Assembly: GCF_010731675.1 (NCBI RefSeq)
Contig: NZ_AP022584.1
Location: forward strand, 930,001 to 994,000
Direction of reading: 5' to 3'
DNA from: Mycobacterium marseillense
GTDB taxonomy: Bacteria > Actinomycetota > Actinomycetes > Mycobacteriales > Mycobacteriaceae
DNA: 64,000 nt
In this document: positions 1 through 9,229 of the stretch, piece by piece
Layout: each line of letters opens with the position of its first letter
Numbering within the stretch: the first letter of the stretch is position 1
Notes under the pieces: model-generated
What the model saw: the letters and a program-made list of their open reading frames with translations, nothing else
Told to the model about the DNA's origin: nothing
The model's database searches: none
Translations under genes and position numbers: made by a program

Positions 1-811
1 TGATGAGCGCGCGTGCGCGCAGGGTGGTGGTGTGGCCGTTGGCCGATCGCAGCGAAACGTCCCAGGCGCCCTCGGCGTCGTCCCATGCGGCCGCGAGAAC
101 CTCGGTCTGCCAACGTATCCGGTCGGCCAAGTCGTGTGCGTCGATGACCTTGGTGAAGTAGTCCCGCAGCTCGTATTGCTCGGCGAAGAAGTGGGTCCAG
201 TCGTTGTTGGGTTCGAAGCTGTAGCAATAGAAATGGTTCGCCACGTCCACCCGGGCGCCGGGATAGCTGTTCTCCCACCAGGTTCCGCCGGGCCCGGCGT
301 TCTTCTCGACGATGGTGAACGGGATGTTGGCCTGCTGGAGGCGCACGCCGGCCAGGATGCCGGATTCGCCGCACCCGACGACGAGCACCGGCAGCTGCGA
401 TGCCCGCTCGGCCGGCAAGGCGGCCGGGCGGCGGGGGTCGGCGCCCTCGAGGTCCAGCTCTTCGGCGACCAACGACAGATAGTCATCGGGAACGTGCTCA
501 CACGCCGCCCAGTCCATCATTTCCCTGATGAGCTCGCCGCTCAGCGGCGCCGGTTCGGGGCAGCCGCGATCCCGGTACTCGGTGATCACCGTCAGCGCCT
601 CGGCCCGGGCCCGCGCCTTGTCCTCCTCCGACATGAACCCCTGGACCTCGTTGAGGAAGACGCCCATCTGCTTGTAGTCGCGGATGAATCGGGGGTCGCC
701 GGTGATGTGGACGAGCGAGAGCAACAGCGTCGGGATGCTGACATCCTCGAGGGCGGTGGCGATCTCGGTCGTCGGCGTGGTGAAGGGATCGCCGGCGTAG
801 CGGCTGCGCAT
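1..811 (-). CDS. Flavin-containing (Baeyer-Villiger-type) monooxygenase, C-terminus cut by window edge
   Basis: Reading leftward from an ATG at 811, 270 codons stay open to the window edge. Residues 1-135 form a mainly helical N-terminal extension. A Rossmann FAD motif follows (VLVVGCGESG, about 142-151), then GGTWWENSYPGARVD near 175-189, the signature of class B flavin monooxygenases and Baeyer-Villiger enzymes. Such enzymes insert one oxygen from O2 into ketones or oxidise soft heteroatoms using NADPH. The start is supported by GAGAGGA about eight bases upstream. It diverges from the nitronate-monooxygenase-like gene, and its upstream region holds a long inverted repeat. The substrate cannot be told, and the C-terminal NADPH and fingerprint motifs lie outside the window. 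Confidence 0.85.
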   Translation of the reverse strand, partial: MRSRYAGDPFTTPTTEIATALEDVSIPTLLLSLVHITGDPRFIRDYKQMGVFLNEVQGFMSEEDKARARAEALTVITEYRDRGCPEPAPLSGELIREMMDWAACEHVPDDYLSLVAEELDLEGADPRRPAALPAERASQLPVLVVGCGESGILAGVRLQQANIPFTIVEKNAGPGGTWWENSYPGARVDVANHFYCYSFEPNNDWTHFFAEQYELRDYFTKVIDAHDLADRIRWQTEVLAAAWDDAEGAWDVSLRSANGHTTTLRARALI

Positions 812-838
812 CAAGCCGATCCTCTCGATGGTGTGGAA

Positions 839-871
839 GCCAATTACGCTACGCACAGTTTCGTAATTGGC
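839..871. promoter_or_regulatory. Inverted repeat upstream of the flavin monooxygenase (putative operator)
   Basis: GCCAATTACG (839-848) and CGTAATTGGC (862-871) are perfect 10-base inverted arms around 13 bases. The motif TACGCTAC occurs at 846-853 and again at 877-884. The site begins 28 bases upstream of the monooxygenase start codon, a usual place for a TetR-type operator. The regulator is not visible here and probably lies beyond the left edge. Confidence 0.55.
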
Positions 872-1021
872 AGCACTACGCTACCCGGTCGCTCGGCGCA
901 GGATCAAGGGATTGGAGGCGGTGGCGGACGAACCGCATCGCAACGCGGTCCCGGCGACGAGTCGTAGTGACGGGGCGCAGTTCAGGACCCGCTGGCCACG
1001 TCAGTGAGCTCCGTACTAAAC

Positions 1022-1035
1022 TAGAACACGTTCCA
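1022..1035 (+). promoter_or_regulatory. KstR-like operator upstream of the nitronate-monooxygenase gene
   Basis: TAGAACACGTTCCA fits the palindromic consensus TnnAACnnGTTnnA known for KstR, the TetR-family repressor of mycobacterial cholesterol catabolism. It lies 26 bases before the ATG at 1062. The 15-base core GAACACGTTCCAATT (1024-1038) is repeated exactly upstream of the CYP125-like gene, which strengthens the call. Binding by KstR itself is inference. Confidence 0.7.
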
Positions 1036-1061
1036 ATTCGGCGAGCATCCCAGGAGTTGTA

Positions 1062-2192
1062 ATGCACACCCCTATTTGCGACGAACTCGGCATCGAGTTC
1101 CCGATCTTCGCCTTCACCCACTGCCGCGACGTCGTCGTGGCGGTCAGCAAGGCCGGGGGGTTCGGCGTGCTCGGGGCCGTCGGCTTCACGCCCGAGCAGC
1201 TCGAGATCGAGCTCAACTGGATCGACGAGAACATCGGCGACCACCCCTATGGCGTCGACATCGTCATCCCGAACAAGTACGAGGGCATGGACTCGCACCT
1301 GTCCGCGGAGGAACTGGCGGACACGCTGCGCAAGATGGTGCCCCAGGAGCACCTTGACTTCGGGAAGAAGATCCTCGCCGACCACGGTGTGCCGGTCGAG
1401 GACAGCGACGGCGACAGCCTGCAGCTCCTCGGCTGGACCGAGGCGACCGCCACGCCCCAGGTCGAGGTGGCGCTCAAGCACCCGAAGGTGAAGATGATCG
1501 CCAACGCGCTGGGCACCCCGCCCGCCGACATGATCAAGCACATCCACGATGCAGGGCTCAAGGTCGCCGCACTGTGCGGCTCCCCCTCGCAGGCCCGCAA
1601 GCACGCCGACGCGGGCGTCGACATCATCATCGCCCAGGGTGGCGAGGCCGGCGGCCACTGCGGCGAGGTGGGCTCGATCGTGCTGTGGCCGCAGGTCGTC
1701 AAGGAGGTCGCCCCGGTTCCGGTGCTGGCCGCCGGCGGCATCGGCAGCGGCGAGCAGATCGCGGCCGCGCTGGCGCTGGGCGCGCAGGGCGCGTGGACCG
1801 GATCGCAGTGGTTGATGGTCGAGGAATCCTCGAACACCCCGGTCCAGCAGGAGGCCTACGTCAAGGCCGGCAGCCGCGACACGGTCCGCAGCCGGTCGTT
1901 CACCGGCAAGCCGGCCCGCATGCTGCGCAACGACTGGACCGAGGCGTGGGAGGCCCCGGACAACCCGAAGCCCCTCGGAATGCCGTTGCAGTACATGGTG
2001 TCCGGCATGGCGGTTCGCGCCACGAACAGGTACCCGAACGAATCCGTCGACGTCGCGTTCAACCCGGTCGGACAGGTCGTCGGCCAGTTCACCAAGGTGG
2101 AGAAGACGTCGACGGTCATCGAGCGCTGGGTGCAGGAGTACCTGGAGGCGACCAACAGGCTGGACGAGCTCAACGAGGCCGCCTCCGTCTGA
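1062..2192 (+). CDS. Nitronate monooxygenase (2-nitropropane dioxygenase) family flavoprotein
   Basis: The 376-residue protein has the FMN-binding TIM-barrel layout of nitronate monooxygenases: an N-terminal PIFAFTHCRD segment, the phosphate-loop region QGGEAGGHCG (about 190-199), LAAGGIGSG (about 223) and GAQGAWTGSQWL (about 240). Members oxidise nitronates or serve as FMN oxidoreductases; some mycobacterial paralogues act on steroid intermediates. It resembles my memory of H37Rv Rv1894c, and the convergent small gene downstream agrees with that neighbourhood. A GGAG ribosome site precedes the ATG. The KstR-like box in its promoter suggests induction by sterols, but the physiological substrate is not established from sequence. 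Confidence 0.85.
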   Translation: MHTPICDELGIEFPIFAFTHCRDVVVAVSKAGGFGVLGAVGFTPEQLEIELNWIDENIGDHPYGVDIVIPNKYEGMDSHLSAEELADTLRKMVPQEHLDFGKKILADHGVPVEDSDGDSLQLLGWTEATATPQVEVALKHPKVKMIANALGTPPADMIKHIHDAGLKVAALCGSPSQARKHADAGVDIIIAQGGEAGGHCGEVGSIVLWPQVVKEVAPVPVLAAGGIGSGEQIAAALALGAQGAWTGSQWLMVEESSNTPVQQEAYVKAGSRDTVRSRSFTGKPARMLRNDWTEAWEAPDNPKPLGMPLQYMVSGMAVRATNRYPNESVDVAFNPVGQVVGQFTKVEKTSTVIERWVQEYLEATNRLDELNEAASV

Positions 2193-2221
2193 CGGCGGCG
2201 GCGTGCCTGGCCGGCGGGTGG

Positions 2222-2443
2222 CTAGACGTCGTCGACGTCCTGCCGGCCGGTGAAGACTTCCTTCGTCCGGTCCAGCGCGTACGTGCCGATATCGATGGAG
2301 TTCTGAACGATTCCGCTGGCACCGCCGGCGAGGTCGCCCCGGATGATGTCGCTGGCGTGCTCGACGATGTCGGAGGCTTTCTCGACGGCGTTGGTCGCGA
2401 TGTCCCTCGCCGCGTCGACCGCATCCTTGGGATTGAAGGCCAT
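2222..2443 (-). CDS. Small conserved mycobacterial helical protein (Rv1893-like)
   Basis: This gives 73 residues rich in Ala, Asp, Val and Ile, with heptad-like amphipathic helices (DAARDIATNAVEKASDIVEH). No signal peptide or membrane segment is seen. AAGGAGA sits at ideal distance from the ATG at 2443, which fixes the start. It converges with the nitronate-monooxygenase gene. It matches what I recall of Rv1893, which has no known function. The repeated helix-forming pattern would suit a small protein that associates with a membrane or another helix; this is inference. Confidence 0.75.
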   Translation of the reverse strand: MAFNPKDAVDAARDIATNAVEKASDIVEHASDIIRGDLAGGASGIVQNSIDIGTYALDRTKEVFTGRQDVDDV

Positions 2444-2533
2444 CTCGAGTCTCCTTTGTCGCAGGTTCGTTGCCCTGAACTCTAGACGGGAATCGAGACC
2501 ATTTCTCGGCGGCCTTGGGCCCGTAATGGGCCG

Positions 2534-2824
2534 TCAGTAATGGACCAGGGTGCGCCAGTAGTCTTCGGGAATTTCGGCCCCGGACCGCAGTATTCGGGCC
2601 AGCCCGACGGCCATCGCGATGCCCAGCAACCCCAGCCACAGCCCGGTCACCGCGATGATGCCCCACAACACGGCGGTGACCGTCGGCCACGGCGAGAACA
2701 CGGCCAGGACCGGCGCGAAAAAGAAACCGGTGCCGATGTACCACGCCGACCCGGCGCGATCCGAAGCCAGGACGAAACGTAGCCAGCGGGGCACGGGAGA
2801 CGCGCCGGGCTCACCACGGTTCAT
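2534..2824 (-). CDS. Small two-helix membrane protein (Rv1892-like)
   Basis: Starting at the ATG at 2824, the protein is 96 residues. Two hydrophobic segments, WYIGTGFFFAPVLAVF and a longer VTAVLWGIIAVTGLWLGLLGIAMAVGLA region, imply two membrane passes with a charged C-terminal tail (ILRSGAEIPEDYWRTLVHY). The same frame stays open upstream to 3433, but that extension is unlike a protein and overlaps the next gene. It follows the secreted protein at 2836-3240 by 11 bases, so the two are likely co-transcribed. The order and size agree with H37Rv Rv1891-Rv1892. Function unknown. Confidence 0.7.
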   Translation of the reverse strand: MNRGEPGASPVPRWLRFVLASDRAGSAWYIGTGFFFAPVLAVFSPWPTVTAVLWGIIAVTGLWLGLLGIAMAVGLARILRSGAEIPEDYWRTLVHY

Positions 2825-2835
2825 CGTCGTTCCGA

Positions 2836-3240
2836 TCAGTCGGAGGGCGGGAAAAATCCTGCCCCGGTAAACCATCCGGGCTGCCACCCCTGGTCTCCCA
2901 GGCACAACATGGGAAGCCCGTCCGGAGTCTGCGCCGCCGCCTGCGAGCCGGGGCATTTCGCGCCGGTCTGCTGGACCCCATACAGCGGGTAAGACGCCAC
3001 CCAATACCCGATGGTGGCCGCCGGGAACTGGTTCGGTGGCGGGAAATGACAGGCCTCGGCCTGGCCACTGGGCCCGCGCCCGAAGATGAAGCGCTCGTAG
3101 TTGTCGCACGGGGCGCCCAGCGAAGCTTGGTAATTCATGCCCGGGACGTCGCCGTCGTAATGCGGGTCGGCGGCCGCGCACGGCGCCATGCCGATCGTGA
3201 TGCCCGCTATCGATGCGGCGCTCACCAATTCCCGAATCAT
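2836..3240 (-). CDS. Secreted protein with signal peptide (Rv1891-like)
   Basis: This is a 134-residue protein starting at the ATG at 3240. Residues 1-24 form a signal peptide (MIRELVSAASIAGITIGMAPCAAA) with cleavage expected before DPHYDG. The mature part contains several Cys (GAPCDNYERF, EACHFPP, AKCPGSQ, LCLGDQGW), which suggests disulphides, and many aromatic residues. It is probably exported by the Sec system to the cell envelope. It sits directly upstream of the small membrane protein. The family is known to me only as a mycobacterial conserved exported protein. Confidence 0.75.
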   Translation of the reverse strand: MIRELVSAASIAGITIGMAPCAAADPHYDGDVPGMNYQASLGAPCDNYERFIFGRGPSGQAEACHFPPPNQFPAATIGYWVASYPLYGVQQTGAKCPGSQAAAQTPDGLPMLCLGDQGWQPGWFTGAGFFPPSD

Positions 3241-3369
3241 GTTCCACCCCGCCTGTCGTCGCCGGTGACCTGCACCAAAGCATATCGGTCGGTCCGCCGG
3301 CCACAAGACGGTTTCGGCGCGCGGCCGCGATCCCTGGTGGCGGCCGCCGCGGCGGAAAATGCGCACGTG

Positions 3370-3383
3370 CGGAACACGTTCCA
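3370..3383 (+). promoter_or_regulatory. KstR-like operator upstream of the CYP125-like gene
   Basis: CGGAACACGTTCCA matches TnnAACnnGTTnnA except for the first base. The core GAACACGTTCCAATT (3372-3386) is identical to that at 1024-1038. It lies about 100 bases before the P450 start codon. Known cyp125 genes are KstR targets, so control of the cyp125-adh-yceI operon by sterol-responsive repression is a reasonable inference. Confidence 0.65.
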
Positions 3384-3484
3384 ATTTGGCCCCGGCGATC
3401 TTGTGTCAATGCTTCCCAACCGTGGTCCGGCAATGGTTTCCTTGCACAAGGACGCCTAGACGACTTCGTATCGAGGAGTGCGCC

Positions 3485-4771
3485 ATGTCAACCGTCGAGC
3501 CCAGCACCAAGCCGGTCCCCAACCTGCCTCCCGGCTTTGACTTCACCGATCCGGACATCCACGCCGAGCGCTTGCCGGTCGAAGAACTGGCCGAGCTGCG
3601 CCGGACGGCGCCGATCTGGTGGAACGAGCAGCCGATCGGGGCGGGCGGCTTCGACGACGGTGGCTTCTGGGTGGTGTCCAAGCACAAGGACGTCAAAGAG
3701 GTCTCGCTGCGCAGTGACGTGTTCTCCAGCCTGGAGAAGACCGCGCTGCCCCGCTACAAGGACGGCACGGTCGGCGAGCAGGTGGAGCGCGGCAAGTTCG
3801 TCCTGCTCAACATGGACGCGCCGCAGCACACCCGGCTGCGCAAGATCATTTCGCGGGCCTTCACCCCCCGGGCCATCGAGCGCCTGAGTTCAGACCTCGC
3901 CGAGCGTGCCCGCCACATCGTTGAGGAAGCGGCCGCCGAGGGGCGCGGCGACTTCGTCGAACAGGTGTCGTGCGAGCTGCCGCTGCAGGCCATCGCCGGG
4001 CTGATGGGCGTGCCGCAGGAGGAACGCAAGAAGCTGTTCCACTGGTCCAACGAGATGGTCGGCGACCAGGACCCCGAATTCGCCAACAACGACGCCATCA
4101 CCGCCTCGGTCGAACTCATCATGTACGGCATGCAGATGGCCGCCGACCGGACGGCGAATCCGGGCGAAGACCTTGTCACCAAGCTGGTCCAGGCCGACAT
4201 CGACGGGCACAAGCTTTCCGACGACGAATTCGGCTTTTTCGTGATCCTGTTGGCGGTGGCCGGAAACGAGACCACCCGCAACTCCATCACCCAGGGCATG
4301 ATGGCCTTCACCGACTTTCCCGACCAGTGGGAGCTGTTCAAGAAGGAGCGTCCCGGCACCGCGGCCGACGAGATCGTCCGATGGGCCACCCCGGTCACGT
4401 CGTTCCAGCGCACCGCGCTCGAGGACTACGAACTGTCCGGCGTGCAGATCAAAAAGGGTCAGCGCGTCGTAATGGTCTACCGCTCAGCCAATTTCGACGA
4501 GGACGTCTTCGACGATCCGTTCACGTTCAACATCCTGCGCGATCCCAACCCGCACGTCGGGTTCGGCGGAACCGGCGCCCACTACTGCATCGGGGCGAAC
4601 CTGGCGCGCATGACCATCGACCTGATGTTCAACGCGATCGCCGACGGCATCCCCAACCTCGAATCCATCGGCAAGCCCGAACGACTCCGGTCGGGCTGGC
4701 TCAACGGGATCAAGCACTGGCAGGTGGACTACCACACCGACAGCGCGACGAAATCCCCTGCCGCGCACTAA
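3485..4771 (+). CDS. Cytochrome P450, CYP125 family (steroid side-chain hydroxylase-like)
   Basis: The 428-residue protein has the oxygen-binding helix AGNETT (259-264), EIVR of the ExxR motif (296-299) and the haem loop FGGTGAHYCIG with the ligand Cys at about 368. Long stretches (NLPPGFDFTDP, CELPLQAIAGLMGVPQE, RSGWLNGIKHWQVDY) closely resemble CYP125A1, which oxidises the cholesterol side chain at C26/C27 to begin its degradation. It may be the main CYP125 or a paralogue, because its N-terminus differs from that of M. tuberculosis. The start at 3485 has GAGGAG upstream. The same frame is open further upstream but that part is not P450-like. It heads an operon with a dehydrogenase nine bases downstream. 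Confidence 0.88.
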   Translation: MSTVEPSTKPVPNLPPGFDFTDPDIHAERLPVEELAELRRTAPIWWNEQPIGAGGFDDGGFWVVSKHKDVKEVSLRSDVFSSLEKTALPRYKDGTVGEQVERGKFVLLNMDAPQHTRLRKIISRAFTPRAIERLSSDLAERARHIVEEAAAEGRGDFVEQVSCELPLQAIAGLMGVPQEERKKLFHWSNEMVGDQDPEFANNDAITASVELIMYGMQMAADRTANPGEDLVTKLVQADIDGHKLSDDEFGFFVILLAVAGNETTRNSITQGMMAFTDFPDQWELFKKERPGTAADEIVRWATPVTSFQRTALEDYELSGVQIKKGQRVVMVYRSANFDEDVFDDPFTFNILRDPNPHVGFGGTGAHYCIGANLARMTIDLMFNAIADGIPNLESIGKPERLRSGWLNGIKHWQVDYHTDSATKSPAAH

Positions 4772-4780
4772 GCTAAGCCG

Positions 4781-5794
4781 ATGCCCACACATCAAGCCGT
4801 CCGGATCCAGACCGCAGGCGGCCCCTTAGAGCTGGCCGACGTCGAAACCCCATCACCCGGTCGCGGCGAGGTACGGCTGGCGGTCGCCGCGTGCGGCATC
4901 TGCGGCACCGACGCGCACTTCGTCAACGGTGGGTTCCCGGGCATCTCATGGCCCCTGACCCCCGGACACGAGATCGCGGGCAAAATCGCCGAAGTCGGCG
5001 ACGGTGTCGAGGATTTCGCGGTCGGTGATCGCGTCGCGGTCGGCTGGTTCGGCGGGTGCTGCCTGCATTGCGATCAATGCCGCAAGGGCCTCTTCATTCA
5101 CTGCGAGAACGGGAAGGTGCCCAGCTGGCAGTATCCCGGCGGGTACGCGGAGTCGGTGACCGTGCCGGTGAGCGCCCTGGCCCGGATACCGGCCGAGCTC
5201 TCCGACGCCGAAGCCGCCCCTATGGGTTGCGCCGGCGTCACCACCTACAACGCCCTACGTCACACCAAGGCGCTGCCCGGCGATCGGGTGGCGATACTCG
5301 GCGTCGGCGGGCTAGGGCACCTCGGCGTGCAATTCGCCCGGGCGATGGGCTTCGAGACCATCGCGATCAACCGCGGCACCGGCAAGGCCGATGACGCACG
5401 CAAACTCGGTGCCCACCACTACATCGATTCCACGGCCAACGATCCCGCCGAAGCGCTGAAGGACTTGGGCGGCGCGACGGTCGTCCTGGCCACCGCGGGC
5501 AATTCGAAGGCGATGGCCGCAACGGTCGGCGGCATCGTCCCCCAGGGCGAACTCGTCACCATCGGCGTCACGCCCGAGCCGCTGCCGATCAGTCCCGTAC
5601 AGCTGATAACCCCCGGAATCAGCATCGTCGGCCATCCGTCCGGGACGGCCAAAGATGTCGAGGACACCATGCATTTCGCCGTCCTGTCCGGCGTGCGGGC
5701 GTGGATCGAGGAGTTGCCGCTGGCGCAGGCGGCCGAGGGTTATGCGGCGTTGGAGCGGGGGCAAGCGCACTACCGCACCGTGTTGACCATGTGA
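4781..5794 (+). CDS. Zinc-dependent medium-chain alcohol dehydrogenase
   Basis: This is a 337-residue MDR family enzyme. Catalytic zinc ligands are Cys41 (in CGTD) and His63-Glu64 (GHE). A structural zinc lobe follows, with Cys near 94, 97, 100 and 108. The nucleotide-binding motif GVGGLGHLG lies at about 174-182. The protein interconverts an alcohol and an aldehyde or ketone with NAD(P)H. It starts nine bases after the P450 stop, so translational linkage is likely. An appealing but unproven role is oxidation of the alcohol produced by the P450, moving a sterol or other lipid side chain toward the acid. Confidence 0.85.
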   Translation: MPTHQAVRIQTAGGPLELADVETPSPGRGEVRLAVAACGICGTDAHFVNGGFPGISWPLTPGHEIAGKIAEVGDGVEDFAVGDRVAVGWFGGCCLHCDQCRKGLFIHCENGKVPSWQYPGGYAESVTVPVSALARIPAELSDAEAAPMGCAGVTTYNALRHTKALPGDRVAILGVGGLGHLGVQFARAMGFETIAINRGTGKADDARKLGAHHYIDSTANDPAEALKDLGGATVVLATAGNSKAMAATVGGIVPQGELVTIGVTPEPLPISPVQLITPGISIVGHPSGTAKDVEDTMHFAVLSGVRAWIEELPLAQAAEGYAALERGQAHYRTVLTM

Positions 5795-5806
5795 CACCGT
5801 CGTTCC

Positions 5807-6367
5807 GTGACTTCTGAGAAGGACGTGACGTGGACGATCGGCCCGCCCGACGGTGAACTGTTGCTCCACACCGGTGTTGCCGGCCGGGCGGCACGCATGG
5901 GCCACCGCCTCACCATCGCGATGGCGCGGTGGCGTGCCACCGTGAGCTGGGCGGGTACGCGGCCCGTCAGCGCGGAACTCGCGGTCGACGTCGATTCGTT
6001 CGACGTGCAAAGCGGCCAGGGTGGTGTCAAAGGGCTGTCCACGATCGAGAAAGCACAGGTCCGATCCAACGCCTTGAAGTCGTTGCGCGCCAACAAGTTC
6101 CCTGAGATTCGCTTCAATGCGGAAGTCATCGAGCCGACCGGTGACGGGTACCGGCTCGCCGGCGCGCTCGAAATCCTGGGCACCTCGCGCGACCACGTCA
6201 TCGACCTGCGCACGGAAGATCTCGGAGACGCGTGGCGCATGTCCGGTGAAACCACCGTCCGTCAAACCGATTACGGCATCAAGCCCTACTCGCTGCTGAT
6301 GGGCTCGGTCCAGGTCGCCGACGAGGTGTCCTTGACCTTTACCGCGGTGCACGCCAAGGACGGGTGA
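5807..6367 (+). CDS. YceI-family lipocalin-like protein
   Basis: Read from a GTG at 5807, this is a 186-residue protein that spans the YceI domain, a lipocalin-like beta barrel that binds polyisoprenoid or other amphiphilic molecules. Family features are the early TWTIGPPDGEL strand, the VDSFDVQSG and LKSLRANKFPEIRF segments, and the paired strands to the end. There is no signal peptide, so it is probably cytoplasmic. It is the third gene of the P450-dehydrogenase operon, 12 bases downstream. It could carry a hydrophobic intermediate; that is only inference from the family and location. Confidence 0.8.
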   Translation: MTSEKDVTWTIGPPDGELLLHTGVAGRAARMGHRLTIAMARWRATVSWAGTRPVSAELAVDVDSFDVQSGQGGVKGLSTIEKAQVRSNALKSLRANKFPEIRFNAEVIEPTGDGYRLAGALEILGTSRDHVIDLRTEDLGDAWRMSGETTVRQTDYGIKPYSLLMGSVQVADEVSLTFTAVHAKDG

Positions 6368-6385
6368 GTTGCCCGCTCGGGAGAA

Positions 6386-7528
6386 TCAGGGCTGCGGCTC
6401 GGCCGCGCGCGGCGCCGAATCGGCGGCGTCGCCCGCGTCACCGGGGATGTGCTCGAGCACTCGGGTCAAGTAGGGCTGCCCGTTGCCGGGATCCGGCAGC
6501 CGGTCGCCGTCCGCGACCGGTTGCTCTTCGGGAACGGCAGGCCCGGCAGCGGGTTCGCCGGCGGGCGGCTTGGCATGCGGGGCGGGGCGCTTGACCGGCG
6601 GGGCCGCCGGAAGCGGCGCGACGGCCCTGGCTGCCTCGGCGGCCTGGGGCGTGGGCGGATGGGTGGCGTGCTTGGCCGCGGGCGCGCTGGCCGGACCCAC
6701 GTGGATTCCCACCGCAAGCGACACAGAGCCGACGAAGGTGATCGCACCGGCCGCCAACGCGGTGAGGGCTCCGGCGTAGGGCAGGTGCCGCTGCCGTGCG
6801 GGGGCTGTGGAAGCGGGTTCGCTGTGGTGGGCCACCAGCTGATCGTCGGTGAACTCGGTGCTGCGGGCCGCGGACAGCGCCGCGCCCCGCGCGATGGTCA
6901 CCTGGGCCATCGATTGCACGAAAACCGGTACCGGCAAGGCTTTTTCGAGTTGCCAGGAGAAGCCGTCGATGTCGCGGTGTGCGCCCACGACGACGACCCC
7001 GCCCGGCTGCCATCCGCTGCGGTCGAACATGCCGGTCAGCCAGCGGGTCAAGCCGTCGAGGCCGCCGCGCACGTGCTTGGTCGCCGTCTGGGTCTCCCCG
7101 TCCTGGGTGTCCACCATGACGACGGTGGTGACGTCATTGTCGAGAATGCAGACGGCGGTCTGTTCGTAACCGATGACGGGTGCGATGGCCTGCGCCAGGG
7201 TCTCGACGGCCTCGAGGAACCGGATCGGCACGACGTTGTCGAAACCCGCGTCGGTCAACGCCTCCAGCACCAGCGCCGCCTGAGCGGATGCGTCGTCGTT
7301 CCAGGTCACCCCAATGACGCGCAGGCGGTGATCGCTCGCGGCCGCCGCCGTGTCGACCCGCAACACCTCGTTGAGGACTTGCTCGGCGGTACTCACGGCA
7401 TGGACACCCCGGCCGGCGCGCAGCGCCAACTCCTGGTGATCCAGGATGGTGCCGTCCGCGCCGTGTCCTTCAGCGAGGACCCACCCAACGGCGGTCGGCG
7501 TCACTGACAGGCCAAGTACCGTGTCCAA
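6386..7528 (-). CDS. DUF7159-type mycobacterial membrane-anchored Ala/Pro-rich protein
   Basis: The start chosen is the TTG at 7528, giving MDTVLGLSVTPTAVGW, the typical opening of this mycobacterial family; GGGG lies ten bases upstream. The longer frame to 7852 has no protein-like composition. The 380-residue product has an N-terminal domain of about 240 residues with an actin-like feel (ILDNDVTTVVMVDTQDG, VVVVGAHRDIDG), one transmembrane helix (about 265-290), and a Pro/Ala/Lys-rich tail. The length equals that of Rv1887 in my memory. Topology would place the tail outside the cytoplasm. No enzymatic function is known to me. Confidence 0.7.
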   Translation of the reverse strand: MDTVLGLSVTPTAVGWVLAEGHGADGTILDHQELALRAGRGVHAVSTAEQVLNEVLRVDTAAAASDHRLRVIGVTWNDDASAQAALVLEALTDAGFDNVVPIRFLEAVETLAQAIAPVIGYEQTAVCILDNDVTTVVMVDTQDGETQTATKHVRGGLDGLTRWLTGMFDRSGWQPGGVVVVGAHRDIDGFSWQLEKALPVPVFVQSMAQVTIARGAALSAARSTEFTDDQLVAHHSEPASTAPARQRHLPYAGALTALAAGAITFVGSVSLAVGIHVGPASAPAAKHATHPPTPQAAEAARAVAPLPAAPPVKRPAPHAKPPAGEPAAGPAVPEEQPVADGDRLPDPGNGQPYLTRVLEHIPGDAGDAADSAPRAAEPQP

Positions 7529-9150
<1,622 letters not shown>

Positions 9151-9165
9151 CCATTCACCTGACGC

Positions 9166-9203
9166 CACTACTGCGCTTGACGACATCGTCAGGCGCAGTA
9201 GTG
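9166..9203 (+). terminator. 17-bp hairpin between fbpB and the chorismate mutase gene
   Basis: CACTACTGCGCTTGACG (9166-9182) and CGTCAGGCGCAGTAGTG (9187-9203) pair over 17 positions with one T-G, around a four-base loop (ACAT). It starts 16 bases after the fbpB stop and ends 26 bases before the next start codon. There is no U-run after it, as is common for mycobacterial hairpin terminators. It may end or attenuate fbpB transcription, or protect the 3' end of the abundant fbpB mRNA. Confidence 0.65.
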
Positions 9204-9229
9204 CGTTAAGGGGAGTCAGACTCGTCGTC

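Noticed and set aside
32..967. 311-codon plus-strand frame at the left edge
   Set aside because: The opposite strand encodes clear flavin-monooxygenase motifs over this region; the plus frame has none.
876..2744. 622-codon minus-strand frame
   Set aside because: It is antisense to the nitronate-monooxygenase gene and includes non-protein-like Arg-rich text.
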